From the NCBI GenBank assembly GCA_905221605.1, contig CAJNDS010001979.1:651203-715202 (forward strand): 64,000 bases of DNA, read 5' to 3'. Position 1 is the first letter of the stretch; every line of letters begins with the position of its first letter. Under the pieces are notes generated by a model, which searched no databases, was not told the DNA's origin, and saw nothing but the letters and a program-made list of their open reading frames with translations. This DNA is from Symbiodinium natans (taxonomy: Eukaryota; Sar; Dinophyceae; Suessiales; Symbiodiniaceae). The position numbers and the translations under genes are program-made. Below, one piece after another: positions 21,235 to 31,900 of this stretch.

Positions 21235-21500
21235 AGGCTACAGGGGTCGCAGGGTTTCTAGGGTTCATAGAGTTTATAGGGTTTAGGGTTTATAGGGTTT
21301 GTAGGGTTTATAGGGAGGGTTTATAGGGTTTATAGGGTTTATAGGGTTTATAGGGTTTACAGGGTTTATAGGGTTTATAGGGTTTATAGGGTTTATAGGG
21401 TCTATAGGGTTTCTAGGGTTTATAGGGTTTATAGGGGTTTATAGGGTTTATAGGGGTTTATAGGGGTTTATAGGGTTTATACGGTTTATACGGTTTAGGG
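21235..21500. repeat. Variant array of TTTATAGGG units
   Basis: About 25 units of a 9-base variant (GGGTTTATA) instead of TTTAGGG. The local uniformity of this unusual unit implies amplification in place rather than direct addition by a telomerase making TTTAGGG. Confidence 0.85.
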
Positions 21501-21530
21501 CGTTGTTTTTTTTTCATTGGGTCTTGGGAG

Positions 21531-21587
21531 TTTTGGGTATGTGAAGGCTATGGAGAGGCTGGGGCTCCAGCACTTGACAAACTGCAG
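21531..21587 (+). CDS. Mini-exon, FGYVKAMERLGLQHLTNC
   Basis: A T-rich tract (21502-21514) and GGGAG acceptor precede the frame FGYVKAMERLGLQHLTNC, which ends at a GTAGGG donor (21588). High GC3 and both splice signals make this one of the better isolated exons. Family not recognised. Confidence 0.55.
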
Positions 21588-21772
21588 GTAGGGGCCCAAG
21601 CCGTAAACCCTAAACCCTAAGCCCCCATCCCTAAACCCTGAACCCTGAACCCTAAACCCCCATCCCTAAACCCTAAACCCTAAACCCTAAACCGTTTAAC
21701 AACCTAAGGTACTTGGGGATTCATGAAAACACCCCAAGAGCCTCGGGCCTTGAACACCGATAGCCGCGACAC

Positions 21773-21835
21773 CCGATGCGAGCCGCAAACCTGCGCCAGG
21801 CCACGCCGCACGCTAGCAAGGACGGGTCTGCAGGG
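21773..21835 (+). CDS. Weak candidate exon
   Basis: Frame PMRAANLRQATPHASKDGSA, high GC, followed by GGGTTTAGGGG. Another frame is also open. Confidence 0.3.
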
Positions 21836-22195
21836 GTTTAGGGGAACCCTAAACCCTAAACCCTAAACCCTAAAACCCTAAACTCCAAGCCCTAAACCCT
21901 AAACCCTAAACCCGAACCCCTGAATCCTAAATCCTAAATCCTCTAGGAAGGGCTTAGAGAAACCTAAGCCCAAAGCCTGAAGTCTGAGGGTTTTGCTTTG
22001 AACCTTCTTTGTGGTGGAAGGTTCATGTGAGAAGTTCTAGGTACCCGAAGCCTTATGGCCCACACCCTGGAACCTAATCCCTAACCCCGAAGCCCCTAAA
22101 TCCCGAAACCCGAAGTCACGGTGTTTGAGGCTTCGGGCTTCGGATTACTCCATACAGACCATACAAGTGCTGATACTTTGAGTGCCGATGTTCAG

Positions 22196-22263
22196 CCCAA
22201 AGGAAAGATGACGCCTCCGCCGCCGTGGTTGCGAATCAATTTCCGCGAGGGGTCCGCATTCAC
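22196..22263 (+). CDS. Candidate exon, PKGKMTPPPPWLRINF
   Basis: Acceptor TGTTCAG; the frame PKGKMTPPPPWLRINFREGS then AFT runs into CCCTAAA-type sequence. Unrecognised. Confidence 0.45.
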
Positions 22264-22768
22264 ACCCTGCACCCTTTAAACCATAAACCCTAAACCCTAA
22301 ACCCCAAACCCTAAACCCCAAACCCTAAACCCTAAACCCTAAACCCTAACCCCTAAACCCCAAACCCTAAACCGCAAAAAGCCCTGAGCCCAAACCCCAC
22401 AAAACCGGGGCCCGGAACCCTGAAGACTGAACCTTAAACTCTATAAACCCTGAAGCCTCACCTCAACCCGAAAGACCCTAAACCCTAAAATCCCCAAACC
22501 TCGAAATTCCTAAACCTAAACCCTGAGACAAGCCCTAAGCCCTAATCTCTAACCCTAGCCCACCACCCTAAAGCCTACTAATCCTAAACCCTAAACCCTA
22601 ATAGCTTTCGGGGTCCCAGGGCTCGGGGGTATGGGGGTTTGTTGTTTCGCGGCTCTTTGGGTGTCGGGGCTTTAGGTCTTTAAGGGCTTTTGGAGTTTAA
22701 GGCTTTCGTGGGTGTAGGGTTTAGGGTTTAGGGTTTTGGGCGCTGGGGGAAGGGATGTTTTATTCAAG

Positions 22769-22828
22769 TTGGCTGAATTTGCACAGCGTCGTTTTCTGCG
22801 CCCCCAACTCGCCCTCAACCACCCCAGT
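22769..22828 (+). CDS. Candidate exon, LAEFAQRRFLRPQLALNH
   Basis: Frame LAEFAQRRFLRPQLALNHPS between TTTAGGG blocks. The downstream junction runs into CTAGGGTTTAGGG. Confidence 0.38.
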
Positions 22829-22832
22829 TCTA

Positions 22833-22940
22833 GGGTTTAGGGTTTAGGGTTTAGGGTTTAGGGTTTAGGGTTTAGGGTTTAGGTTTTGGGTTTAGGGTTT
22901 AGGGGAGTTTAGGGTTAGGGTTTAGGGTTTAGGGGGGTTT
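22833..22940. repeat. Telomere-type array (TTTAGGG)n
   Basis: Perfect units at first, then variants with GGGGG spacing. Confidence 0.85.
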
Positions 22941-23040
22941 AGGGCTAGGGTTTAGGTTTTCGGGTTTAGAATTTAAAGTTACTGCTTAGGGTTTACAATC
23001 ATGAGAGTTCAGGAGCAGCCCCAAACCCTAAGCTGAAACC

Positions 23041-23088
23041 CGCTCGTGGGAGTTCGCTCTTTCCAACATGTTCTGGAAGCGACAAAAT
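23041..23088 (+). CDS. Weak candidate exon
   Basis: Frame RSWEFALSNMFWKRQN, between decayed C-strand repeats and the family P element at 23091. No clear splice signals. Confidence 0.3.
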
Positions 23089-23090
23089 GG

Positions 23091-23226
23091 GGGTTTGCGA
23101 TGTTCGGGGTACCTTGTTGGGGTCCTTGTTATGAGGGAATCCTAGCTTTGGGGATCAATTTCAGGGTTTAGGGTTTAGGGTTTAGGGTTTCGGGTTTAGG
23201 GTTCCCTTATTTTCGTAAACCCCCCA
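23091..23226. repeat. Family P fold-back element carrying a telomere block
   Basis: Homologous to 15885-15980 (GGGGTACC, TTGGGGTCCT, GGGGATCAATTTCAGGG, ATTTTCGTAAACCCCCC). The 23.1 kb copy has about five TTTAGGG-type units between the TTTCAGGG and the TTCCCTTATTTTCG words that are nearly adjacent in the 15.9 kb copy. Confidence 0.7.
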
Positions 23227-23458
23227 AAATGCCTACGCTCGAACTGCTTTTAACTCGGCTCTGCGTGGGCCAGCGGCCACCTCGGTTGGGTGCGTGGAGC
23301 ACAGAAAGCTCACAGAAGGTTTCATGGGTTTCCCCAGAATTGAGCCTAATTGAGGGTATTTGAGGGGGAACTTAGGGGGGGGGGGGGTAGTGTAGTATAG
23401 AGGGGGGCGGGATAGCCCTAAACCCTAAACCCCAGACCCTAAACCCTAAGCCCTTTTC

Positions 23459-23517
23459 CCTAAACCCTAAACCCTAAACCCTAAACCCTAAACCCTAAAC
23501 CCTAAACCCTAAACCCC
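23459..23517. repeat. Telomere-type array (CCCTAAA)n
   Basis: About eight perfect units. Confidence 0.9.
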
Positions 23518-23627
23518 AAGGCGGGTAGTAGGGGAACCCATGATGGTTGAGTGGAAGGTGTGGGTTTAGGGCTTAGAATCGTTCAGTCAAGCATAGGCAA
23601 CTGAACTCCTGAAGCTGATGGATCCCT

Positions 23628-23712
23628 TTAGGGTTTAGGGTTTAGGGTTTAGGGTTTAGGGTTTAGGGTTTAGGGTTTAGGGTTTAGGGTTTAGGGTTTA
23701 GGGTTTAGGCTT
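23628..23712. repeat. Telomere-type array (TTTAGGG)n
   Basis: About twelve near-perfect units on the + strand. With the CCCTAAA array at 23459 it forms an inverted pair about 110 bases apart. Confidence 0.9.
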
Positions 23713-23837
23713 TAGGGGGGTTTGCGTCTGTTGTAGGGTCCGTTTGAGGGGTAGCTTGTGCACCACAAGCAGCCAAGGAATCCTAAACCCTAAGCCCTAA
23801 GCCCTAAACCCTAAACCCTAAACCCTAAACCCTAAAG

Positions 23838-23880
23838 CTCCATGATCAACTGGTGTGGCCGAGTTTTCCATGTGTTTCTT
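23838..23880 (+). CDS. Mini-exon, SMINWCGRVFHVFL
   Basis: A CCCTAAAG variant unit supplies the AG acceptor, the frame SMINWCGRVFHVFL follows, and GTAATT at 23881 is the donor. Unrecognised. Confidence 0.42.
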
Positions 23881-24546
23881 GTAATTAGGAACCTTTTGAG
23901 CGTCTCCCGTACGGCTGCAAGTTTATAGGGTTTAGGCTAAAGGGTTTAGGGTTTAGGGTTTAGGGTTTAGGGTTTAGGGCTAGTTTAGGGGGCTTTGGGG
24001 TCCCAACCCGAAGCCCTGAACTTAGAACCGGTGCTCAGCTCGCAGGTTAGGGTTTCAGGTTTAGGCTTTAGGGTTTAAGGTTTAGGGATAAGGGTTTGGG
24101 GTATACGGTTTAGGGTTTAGGCTGTAGGGTTTAGGGGGTGGGCTTCTTGTGGCTGATTTGAAGAGCATGGGCCCTTATTCCCTGAAGACACACCCATGAG
24201 ACTGTCATCCTTCTGCTTGATCCCCGGAATGTAGGGTGCAGGGTTTAGAGTTTCGGGTTTTGGGATTAGAGTATGCGACAGAAGAGTACCTGGACCCCTT
24301 GGGCTAAGACATCCCGACTCCCTTCCCGGACCCATCTTGAAAAGTTCATGGGTAGTTGCAAGCGTTCTGTAGGTTGCAAGTATCTTCTGACTTCGGGATC
24401 ATAGGGTTTGAAGGTTTATGGGGTTTTTAGGGTTTAGGGTATACAAGCTACCTGACTTTTCAACTCTTCTTGTGGCGACCCACGAACCTTCAAGTGTAAC
24501 GCCTGGAAAAGGCGCTGACTCCCCCGAAGCCATCGCACCTGGAGAG

Positions 24547-24692
24547 CCTTAACAGGGAGAGGCCGGGAGAGGCTTGCTTCGTGCTTTCAAAAAAAGGCGT
24601 CCTCCGAAATCATGCAGGTGCCTTTTAGGTATCACCTGCTGGGATTTGAGGAGACCACTCCTTCTAAAGCTCCTGGGGGCCTAGCCAGATGA
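24547..24692 (+). CDS. Candidate terminal exon with TGA stop
   Basis: A + frame continues through SSEIMQVPFRYHLLGFEETT then PSKAPGGLAR and stops at TGA 24690-24692, after which decayed repeats begin. The upstream boundary is uncertain. If real, it would end a gene upstream of the PARP gene. Confidence 0.4.
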
Positions 24693-24903
24693 CCTAAGCC
24701 CTAAACCCTACACCCTGCCAAAGAGCGGCGGTTTCTTTTTGTGTTTAGGGAACATGCAGCTTTTCGGAAAACCTAGTGCCAGTAGTTCCACATTCCCTGT
24801 TTTTCGGGTTCGTTTCCTTGACTTATGATACAGCATGGAGCAAATAAAGAGCACCCCTGTTTATTTGGATTTTTTCGGGGGTTTAGGCTTGTGGGTTTAC
24901 ACA

Positions 24904-25002
24904 TGGGATGCTCCCCCTTATACTAACAGTCCTTCGCATGGGATCAGAATAGGGGCATTAGAATCCCTCTGAAGGGCTGTTAGTATAAGGGGGAGCATCC
25001 CA
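24904..25002. repeat. Fold-back element, family A, with compensated arms
   Basis: GGGATGCTCCCCCTTATACT at the left and AGTATAAGGGGGAGCATCCC at the right are exactly complementary. Other copies have GATGTTCC paired with GGAACATC, so this copy differs in both arms at the paired position. Confidence 0.8.
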
Positions 25003-25083
25003 AGTTAAACGTAAATAGAGTGACGTGCATTTCTCTCGCATTTGGCTGTCATAAGCTGGGGCGGGGGGTGCCTAAGCTGGGTT

Positions 25084-25190
25084 TAGGAGTACTATACTTA
25101 AATACTTTTTTGGGGCCTGGGTCCCTATTATAGCTGCTTATCCCTAAAAAGGTATATACTTTTTTCCAGGGTCTACTCCAAAAGTAAGTA
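25084..25190. repeat. Fold-back element, family I copy 2
   Basis: Matches 9527-9626 from GGAGTACTATACT through AGGGTCTACTCCAAAAGTAAG. Confidence 0.7.
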
Positions 25191-25256
25191 AGCCTGGCAG
25201 CGCCATGCTACCAATGCATTGAATCCATGAGCTGGCGTACCCTAAAAGCCCTATAC

Positions 25257-25356
25257 TTGGGATGTTCCCGTTTGTACTAACAGTCCTTAATAGGGATTGT
25301 CATGCCCCTATTCGAATCCCTACTAAGGACTGTTAGTATAAGGGGGAACATCCCAA
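25257..25356. repeat. Fold-back element, family A copy
   Basis: TTGGGATGTTCCCGTTTGTAC and AGTATAAGGGGGAACATCCCAA arms with ACAGTCCTTAATAGGGATT and AATCCCTACTAAGGACTGT inside. Confidence 0.8.
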
Positions 25357-25482
25357 CCCCAAGCGTTGAAACTTTACACATACGTGGTCAGTTCTCAAAG
25401 TGAGGGTCACTGTTTGGGCACCCTAAGAACACAGCGGCCACCTTGTAGTAAGGAAGGACCATAATTTAGACAAGTGACCGTT

Positions 25483-25640
25483 TATATATATATATATATA
25501 TACACATACATATATAATGTATATCTGTATATATATGTATATAGGTATATATGTATATATGTATATATGTATATATGTATATATGTATATATGTATATAT
25601 GTATATATGTATATATGTATATATGTATATATGTATACGT
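25483..25640. repeat. ATATGT/TA microsatellite
   Basis: TATATGTATATATG repeats over about 155 bases. The open frame through it reads only Y, I, C, M and V and is not a gene. Confidence 0.9.
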
Positions 25641-25903
25641 CTCACTGTTCTAGAGTTCAGGGTATTGGGATCTCAAGTTCAAGGGATGTGTGTTGGTCCA
25701 ACAGAGTCCTAAGGACTAAACCGATATCAATGCAGAGAGGGGTCTCGGCAACACGATAGGGTTGTTTCATGACTGACAAGGCTGACACTGACTTCCCGCA
25801 GGTTCGTCCTTTGGGCCCTAAACCCCAAACCCCAAACCCAAACCCTAAACCCTAAACCCTAAATCCTGAACCGTGAACCCTGAACCCTGAACCCTGCATC
25901 CAG

Positions 25904-25969
25904 GCTGGGGCAACCCAGCCCCTGAGCCTCTTGAAGACGCTCACATCTCGCGAGCCTTACTTCCCTGGA
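25904..25969 (+). CDS. PARP gene, upstream exon (AGATQPLSLLKTLTSREP)
   Basis: TCCAG acceptor, frame AGATQPLSLLKTLTSREP then YFPG, donor GTAACC at 25970. Starts and ends on codon boundaries and joins in phase to 26493. Assignment to the PARP gene rests on the phase-consistent chain only. Confidence 0.52.
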
Positions 25970-28900
25970 GTAACCTTCTTAGTGTTTTGGAACATTTTGT
26001 AAATTTTCCCTCATTGGGGGGGGGGGGGGGTAAGAAGATCATATTCAGGAATGTTTTTCAGAAGGTTTTAAGGACCATCCTAGCTTGTAGTGTCTGTGTG
26101 TATATATAAAAATAGATGTATATACGTCGTGTACATTCTACTGTGAGGGTTTAAGGTGTATATATATATATATGTGTATGTATATACTTTTTAGGAGTTA
26201 GGGCTTAACTGTGTGGGGTTTGGGCAATGAAGCCCCGAGGGGGTTCCAGTGTGCGGGCTTGTACCCCAGAGCCCTAATCCTGCAAACCCGAGCCAGAGGC
26301 TTATGCCGAATCCACACTTTCTTCACTCGTATTTTGTTCTGAAGGTGGGGGAAAGGGGCGCGGTGGCCTAGAAGAAGGTACCCCAAGCCCTAAACCCTAA
26401 GCCCTAAACCCTAAAGCCTAAATCCTAAACCCTAAAACCCTGAACCCTGAACCCTAAACCCTACACTTGGTGAGAAAATGCACGGAAGTCAGAGCCCTGT
26501 CTTCGTAGCCTGCGCCGAGCGCGGGATCGGTTTGGCCTGCGATGCTGCTCCGTTCGAGGTGATGGGCTCCCTTTCTGGGTTCCTAAGGTATATAACTCTA
26601 TATATCTCTATACATGTATGCGTATGTATATATATATATACATATAGATAATTATATATATATATGCAGAAAGACAGACAGATACCCAGGTGGATGCAAG
26701 TGTTGATTCGTACGTTGGATGTCTTGGTTCTGAGAAAAAGGGGGCTGTACCTGCTTCCGTCGCGGGGGGCTTTTGCCGAGCAGGGCCCCCAGAACACTTT
26801 CTCACAATGAGTGACAGCTTCCCTGCATTGGGGAGCCTAGGCATACTCGCCCCGCGGGCCCTTCAAGGGTTCAGAGTGTAGGGTTCAGGGTTCAGGGTTT
26901 AGGGTTTAAGGTTTAAGTTTAGGGTTTAGGGTTTAGGGTTTAGGGTTAGGGTTTGAGGGTTCAGGTGTCCATGAGAGCCCATGAATAAAAGAACCCCAAA
27001 GGACTCCACAGCACATTCAACCAACCTCCGTCCAGGTGCCCCTGTTGGCAAGAATGGGTGGGTAGCCCTAAACCCTAAAGCCTAAACCCTAAACCCTAAA
27101 CCCGATTGAGCGCACGTTGGTCCCTCTCGCTGGGGTTCGAATACCTGAGCATCAGACCGCACATGGGTATTTCCCAAGATCGATGAGTTGAGGTTTCCGG
27201 GTTTCCGGGATTCAGGTTCTGAAGGCTGAAAAAACCTGTGTCGAGGTGCCCCAGCTGCAAAACGAGAGCCCCACCCAAGCTCTCGGCCATTTCGGCTTCT
27301 TGTTTTCCATCCGCACACCGCTCTGCGCTGGCCAGGGCGAGGTGCACGCGAAAGTTGCCAAAATGAGGGTTTAGGGTTTAGGGTTTAGGGTTAAGGGTTT
27401 AGGGGTTACGAAAGTTGCCACAGTTAGGGGCTTTCGGGCTTGGGTTCCTGCAGCCCTCCACCCGTAGACTCGGAGTCTCAGTTAAGATAGGGTAAGAGGG
27501 GCACGTTTAGGGTTCAGGGTTTAGGGTGTAGGGTGTAGGGTTTAGGGACAAGACTTCAATCTCAGGGTCACGTCTAGATGCATTTTCTTGCGAGGGGACT
27601 AGGGGATAGTACCTTTAACGACCTGCCTGTGTTCGGGGGGTCATGCCCCACATCAAGTTTGAGCCCCAAAGCCTGTAACCCCTATGTCGGCCCTACATGT
27701 CCAGAAGCCCTCTCGAAGCTCCCAATTTGAAAGCACTATGCCCTACACCCGACAGCAGCGCTCAGATGTAAGCTCCAAACCCTGTAAGCCCGGCAACGCC
27801 TGAACACCCCAAAGGCCCTGATCCCTGAGCCTCACGACTAAATTCTAAACCTAAGCTTAAAACCGCTAGACCCTTTCACCTTAACCCCTGATACCCCGAA
27901 CCCCTAAACCCTTCAAACCCTCAGGAGTAACCCTAAGCCCTAAACCCTAAGCCCGAAACCCTAAACCCCAACCCTAAACCCTAAACCCTAAACCCTAAAC
28001 CCTAAACCCTAAACCCTAAACCCTAAACCCTAAACCCTAAACCCTAAACCCTAAACCCTAAAAACTAAACCCTAAACCCTAAACCCTAAACCCTAAACCC
28101 TAAACCCTAAACCCTAAACCCTAAACCCTAAACCCTAAACCCTAAACCCTAGCCCTAAACCCCAGCCCTAAACCCTAAACCCCAAACCCTAAACCCGAAA
28201 CCCCCCAGCAGGACCCCAGCAATGTGCCTCCCCGCGCCGAGGCCGACTGCCACTCCTGGACTCGCAGGTTGGCGAGCCCCTGGGCCTGGGTTTAGGGTTT
28301 AGGGTTTGGGGTTTGGGGTTTAGGGTTTAGGGTTTAGGGTGCAGGGTTTAGGGATTAGGGTGTAGAGCTAGGGTTTTGGGCTAGGGCTTTGGGCCAAGGT
28401 TTAGGGTTTGGGGTTTAAGGCTAGGGTTTAGGGTTTGGGGTTTAGGATTATGGTTTAGGGTTTGGGGCTTAGGGTGTCGGGTGTAAGGTTTAGGGTTTGG
28501 GGTTTGGGGGTTGGAGGGTTTTTAGGTGAGGGTTTGGAGTTTTTGGCGTTTAAGGAGTTTTGGGGGAATGAAGACTTTGGCGCTGAACCCTAGTGCCCTT
28601 TAAACGCGGCAACCGTAAGACCCCAAACCCTAATCTTGAACCCCAAGCCAGCCCTAAACCCTAAACCCTAAGCCCTAAACCCTAAGCCCCAAACCCTACT
28701 CTTGAACCCCAAACCCTAAGCCCTAAACCCTAAATGCCCTCATCTTTGTAAGCTTGCTTTTTCACCCCTTTAGACCCATACTTGGAATGTTCGCCCTTAT
28801 ACTAGCAGTCCTTGATAGGGATTCTAGTACCCCCTATCATAACCCCTATTAAGGACTGTATAAGGGGGAACTCCCTAAACCCAAAACCCCAAACCCTAAA

Positions 28901-31900
28901 CCCTAAACCCTAAACCCCAAACCCTAAACCCTAAACCCTAAACACCCCACCCTCCCCTTTGGGCCATCACAAGGTGCTGGCTCTTCCATGGGACCAGCTT
29001 CGAAGGAGCCGAAGCTTGGCTTGGTTTAGGGTTTAGGGTTTGGGGTTTAGGGTTCTGGGTTCTGGGTTTTGGGTTCAGGGTTTAGGGTTTAGGGTTTAGG
29101 GTTGAGGGTTTAAGGTTCAGGGTTTAGGGTTCAAGGTGCAGGGTAGCTGGGGTTTCTGGGTTTAGGGTTTTTGGGATTGTAGGGTTTAGGGTTTAGAGGT
29201 TTTCGGGTTGAGAGTCAGGCTTTTGGCCTTTTTGCACCCTTCGGCGCCAAAGCCTTTACTGACACGTATGGGTTTCGGTTTTAGGGTTTAGGGTCTTGTT
29301 ACCTCATGGACAAGCACCCTGAGAATCTTCAGTCCAGCATCGCAAAGTCTCGCGCGCGTGGTGTGGTGCCTAGGACCAGGAGTGGGCCCTGATTTGCTTT
29401 TGCTAGGCTTGGGGTTCCTTTATAATCCCCTAACAACCAAAAAGGGTACCCATCTTATTCCTAGGTTGCTCCTTGGTCTAGGAGCTGCAACCAGGTTTCA
29501 GGCTTTTGCTTTTGCTTGGCCAGTTTTAAGTGCTGCGAGTGTCTGGTCGGCTCCGCTTGACATTGCGGGTTTCCTACTAATATACTTTAAGAAACCCCTG
29601 AAGCTGTATTCTTCCTTCAAGGGCAATGTAGGGATCATTGTCCGTGACTTGACTTCTACCACAACAAAAGGCTGGCGGCGCGTGCTTCGGATCCCAAACG
29701 CCAGAAGAAGGGCTGCGAGATAGCCGCAAAACGGCTTCTTGCAAAGCACAGTCAGATGACGAGCTGCATTCTCCCTGCATCCCCCTCACGAGCTTTTCCC
29801 TAAACCCTAAACCCTAAACCCTAAACCCTAAACCCTAAACCCTAAACCCTAAACCCTAAACCCTAAACCCTAAACCCTAGACGCCTGCCCACGCGGCCGC
29901 GTCGGGCCTCTTTTTGCAGATCTCAGCTGTGAGCCGGCCAGGATGGTGCGCATGTCCGAGTTTAGGGTTTAGGGGTTTAGCACGGCTTAGGGTTGATGGT
30001 GTAGGGGTTTAGGGTTTAGGGGTTTAGGGTTTAGGGTTTCGGGTTTTGGGTCGCCTCTCGTGACCCAGCCACATTCCGGCGAGTCGTCGATCGCGATGAG
30101 CTGGGGGAGAGGGCGCCGCTGCCATGGAGGCGACTTACACTTGGAGGTAGCCCTAAACCCTAAACCCTAAACCCTAAACCCTAAACCCTAAACCCTAAAC
30201 CCTAAACCCGTGGCGGCTCCTGATGAGCCGGGGCCTGCCCCATCGGGCGAAAGGGACCTTTTTAAGGACCCCGAATTTACTACTATTTGCTTCAGAACCC
30301 CAAAAGAATGAAACATAAAAACCCCTAAATAACCCTTACAAAGGAAGAATATGTGTTTTTTTTGTGGGGTTCTTAAGCAAGTACTTTGGGATCATACAAG
30401 GAGGGGCCCCTGACTAAACTATCTATAGTTACGGGACTTCTAACCCAAGTTAGGATCCTTGGAACCCAATTTAGCGTGCTTATAACTCTACTTCTCACTA
30501 GGGGGCCCCTCCTTATATCCCTATGCCAGGATTAGAACAAAGGTATACGGAGCTATTTCCGGGGGCCTACTTGGGACTTTATAGAGGGTAGTAGGGTTAG
30601 GATTAAGGTTCCCCTTTTTGCGGTCCGGTCCCTGCCATTGTTCCGTATCTTCTTCCTCGGCTGCAAAAGTTGGCGTCGGAGAACCCTTGAAACCCTTACA
30701 ACCTTACTGCCCTAAAGCCGTAAGCCCTAGCCCTGAAACTAGCCTAAAACCCTATACCCTAACCCCTTAAACCCTCAAACCCTAAATGCCTCAAACCTGA
30801 ACCCTTTTTGGGGGGTACGACTCTAACGGTCCTCTTCAGAAGGGACAGTTTTAACACAAATGTATAATTATGTAAATAAATATACACATGTGTTAGATGT
30901 AAGGGTTTAGGGTTTACGGTTTAGGGTTAGGGTCTCAGGTGTAAGGTTCAGGGTTTCGCGTGTATATGTTACGTCTCGAAAGGTTCCAAGAAAACTTGGG
31001 TTGAGCTTGGGGTGTAAGTAGAAGTCGCGAGGAACATGGTACGTAGTGTCTAAGCCCTGAAAGCTTGGCCTTCAATTCAACCTTTTAGTCAAGCTTATGG
31101 TTTGGGGTCTAGGGTTTAAGGATTCAGGGTGCGGGGTTTCGGGTTTAGGGTTTAAGGGTTAAGGGTTTTGGGTGGAGGGTTTGGTGTTTATAAGGTTCGC
31201 CTGCAGGAAGACTCCTCGCCTAAACCCCAAGGACTGCGTGAATCCGGAGTACACGCTTATATCCGAACCCCTATATAAGCCCGAAACCCCCAAACCCCAA
31301 ACTCCCAAATCCCAAACCCTAAACCCCAAACCCTAAACCCCAAACCCTAAACCCTAACCCTAAACCCGAAACCTCAGTTTCTCCGAGGCAGGAATCGCTG
31401 CTTTGCTGCAAACATCTTGCTTCGCAGCAGGTTTTCAGGGTTTGGGGTTTAGGTTTAGGGTTTAGGGTCTAGGGTTTTGAGTCTAAGGTGGGTGCACGTA
31501 GGGTTTACGTGGGTTTTTGTCGGCTATTTTCTGCTTTCAGGACTCTGCGCGGCCCTTATTTTATTTGTTTGTTCAGACCTGCTTGTTTCATATAAGGGCG
31601 GATTCTGATTTTAGGGGGGGGGGGAGCTTACGGGCGGGGCCCGACAGAGCCGTGGAAACACGGTTGTTTGAGGAGCTCCGCTTCCCTAACCCTAAACCCT
31701 AAACCCTATAAACCCTAAAACCCCAAACCCCAAACCCCAAACCCTAAACCCTAAACCCCAAGCCCATATAAGGGTGTCCCGATTATGTAAGGGCCCATGT
31801 TAGGGGACCATGTCGTTGCAGCCATGAGCTTCGCGAGGCTGAGAACGACTTCCGCCTGGATCTCACGGGCTCCAACGCCGGCACGCTGCTGGGCGGGGGT

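Larger units (their letters stand above)
23881..25903. other. Repeats, fold-back elements and a few weak open segments
   Basis: Telomere-type blocks at 23935-23975 and 24050-24120, two family A elements (24904, 25257), family I copy 2 (25084), the ATATGT microsatellite (25483-25640) and decayed CCCTAAA at 25815-25890. Besides the segment at 24547-24692, short open pieces (for example 25201-25240) are not convincing. Confidence 0.55.
29014..31837. other. Large PARP intron with exon-like open stretches
   Basis: By spacing, the HGT and NDFR motifs should be adjacent, so this interval is read as one intron. It holds G-strand repeats (29020-29110), a family G relic (29388-29470), CCCTAAA arrays (29799-29879, 30151-30208), family O (30280) and D (30397) elements. 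Open GC-rich stretches also occur: 29297-29362 (CYLMDKHPENLQ), 29671-29799 (FGSQTPEEGLRDSRKT), 30050-30146 (RDPATFRRVVDRDELGE), 31207-31259 (TPRLNPKDCVNPEYTL) and 31378-31430 (FSEAGIAALLQTSCFAA). These may be an alternative exon set, an inserted domain or another gene's debris. Transcripts would decide. Confidence 0.5.

Noticed and set aside
25517-25640. Open frame of Y/I/C/M/V residues
   Set aside because: It is the translation of an ATATGT microsatellite. Similar frames at 1089, 26600, 50402, 52840 and 58548 are rejected for the same reason.
27096-27347. Minus-strand frame with coding-like look
   Set aside because: The + frame of the same stretch has acceptor, donor and phase continuity with neighbouring exons; I keep the minus frame only as an alternative.
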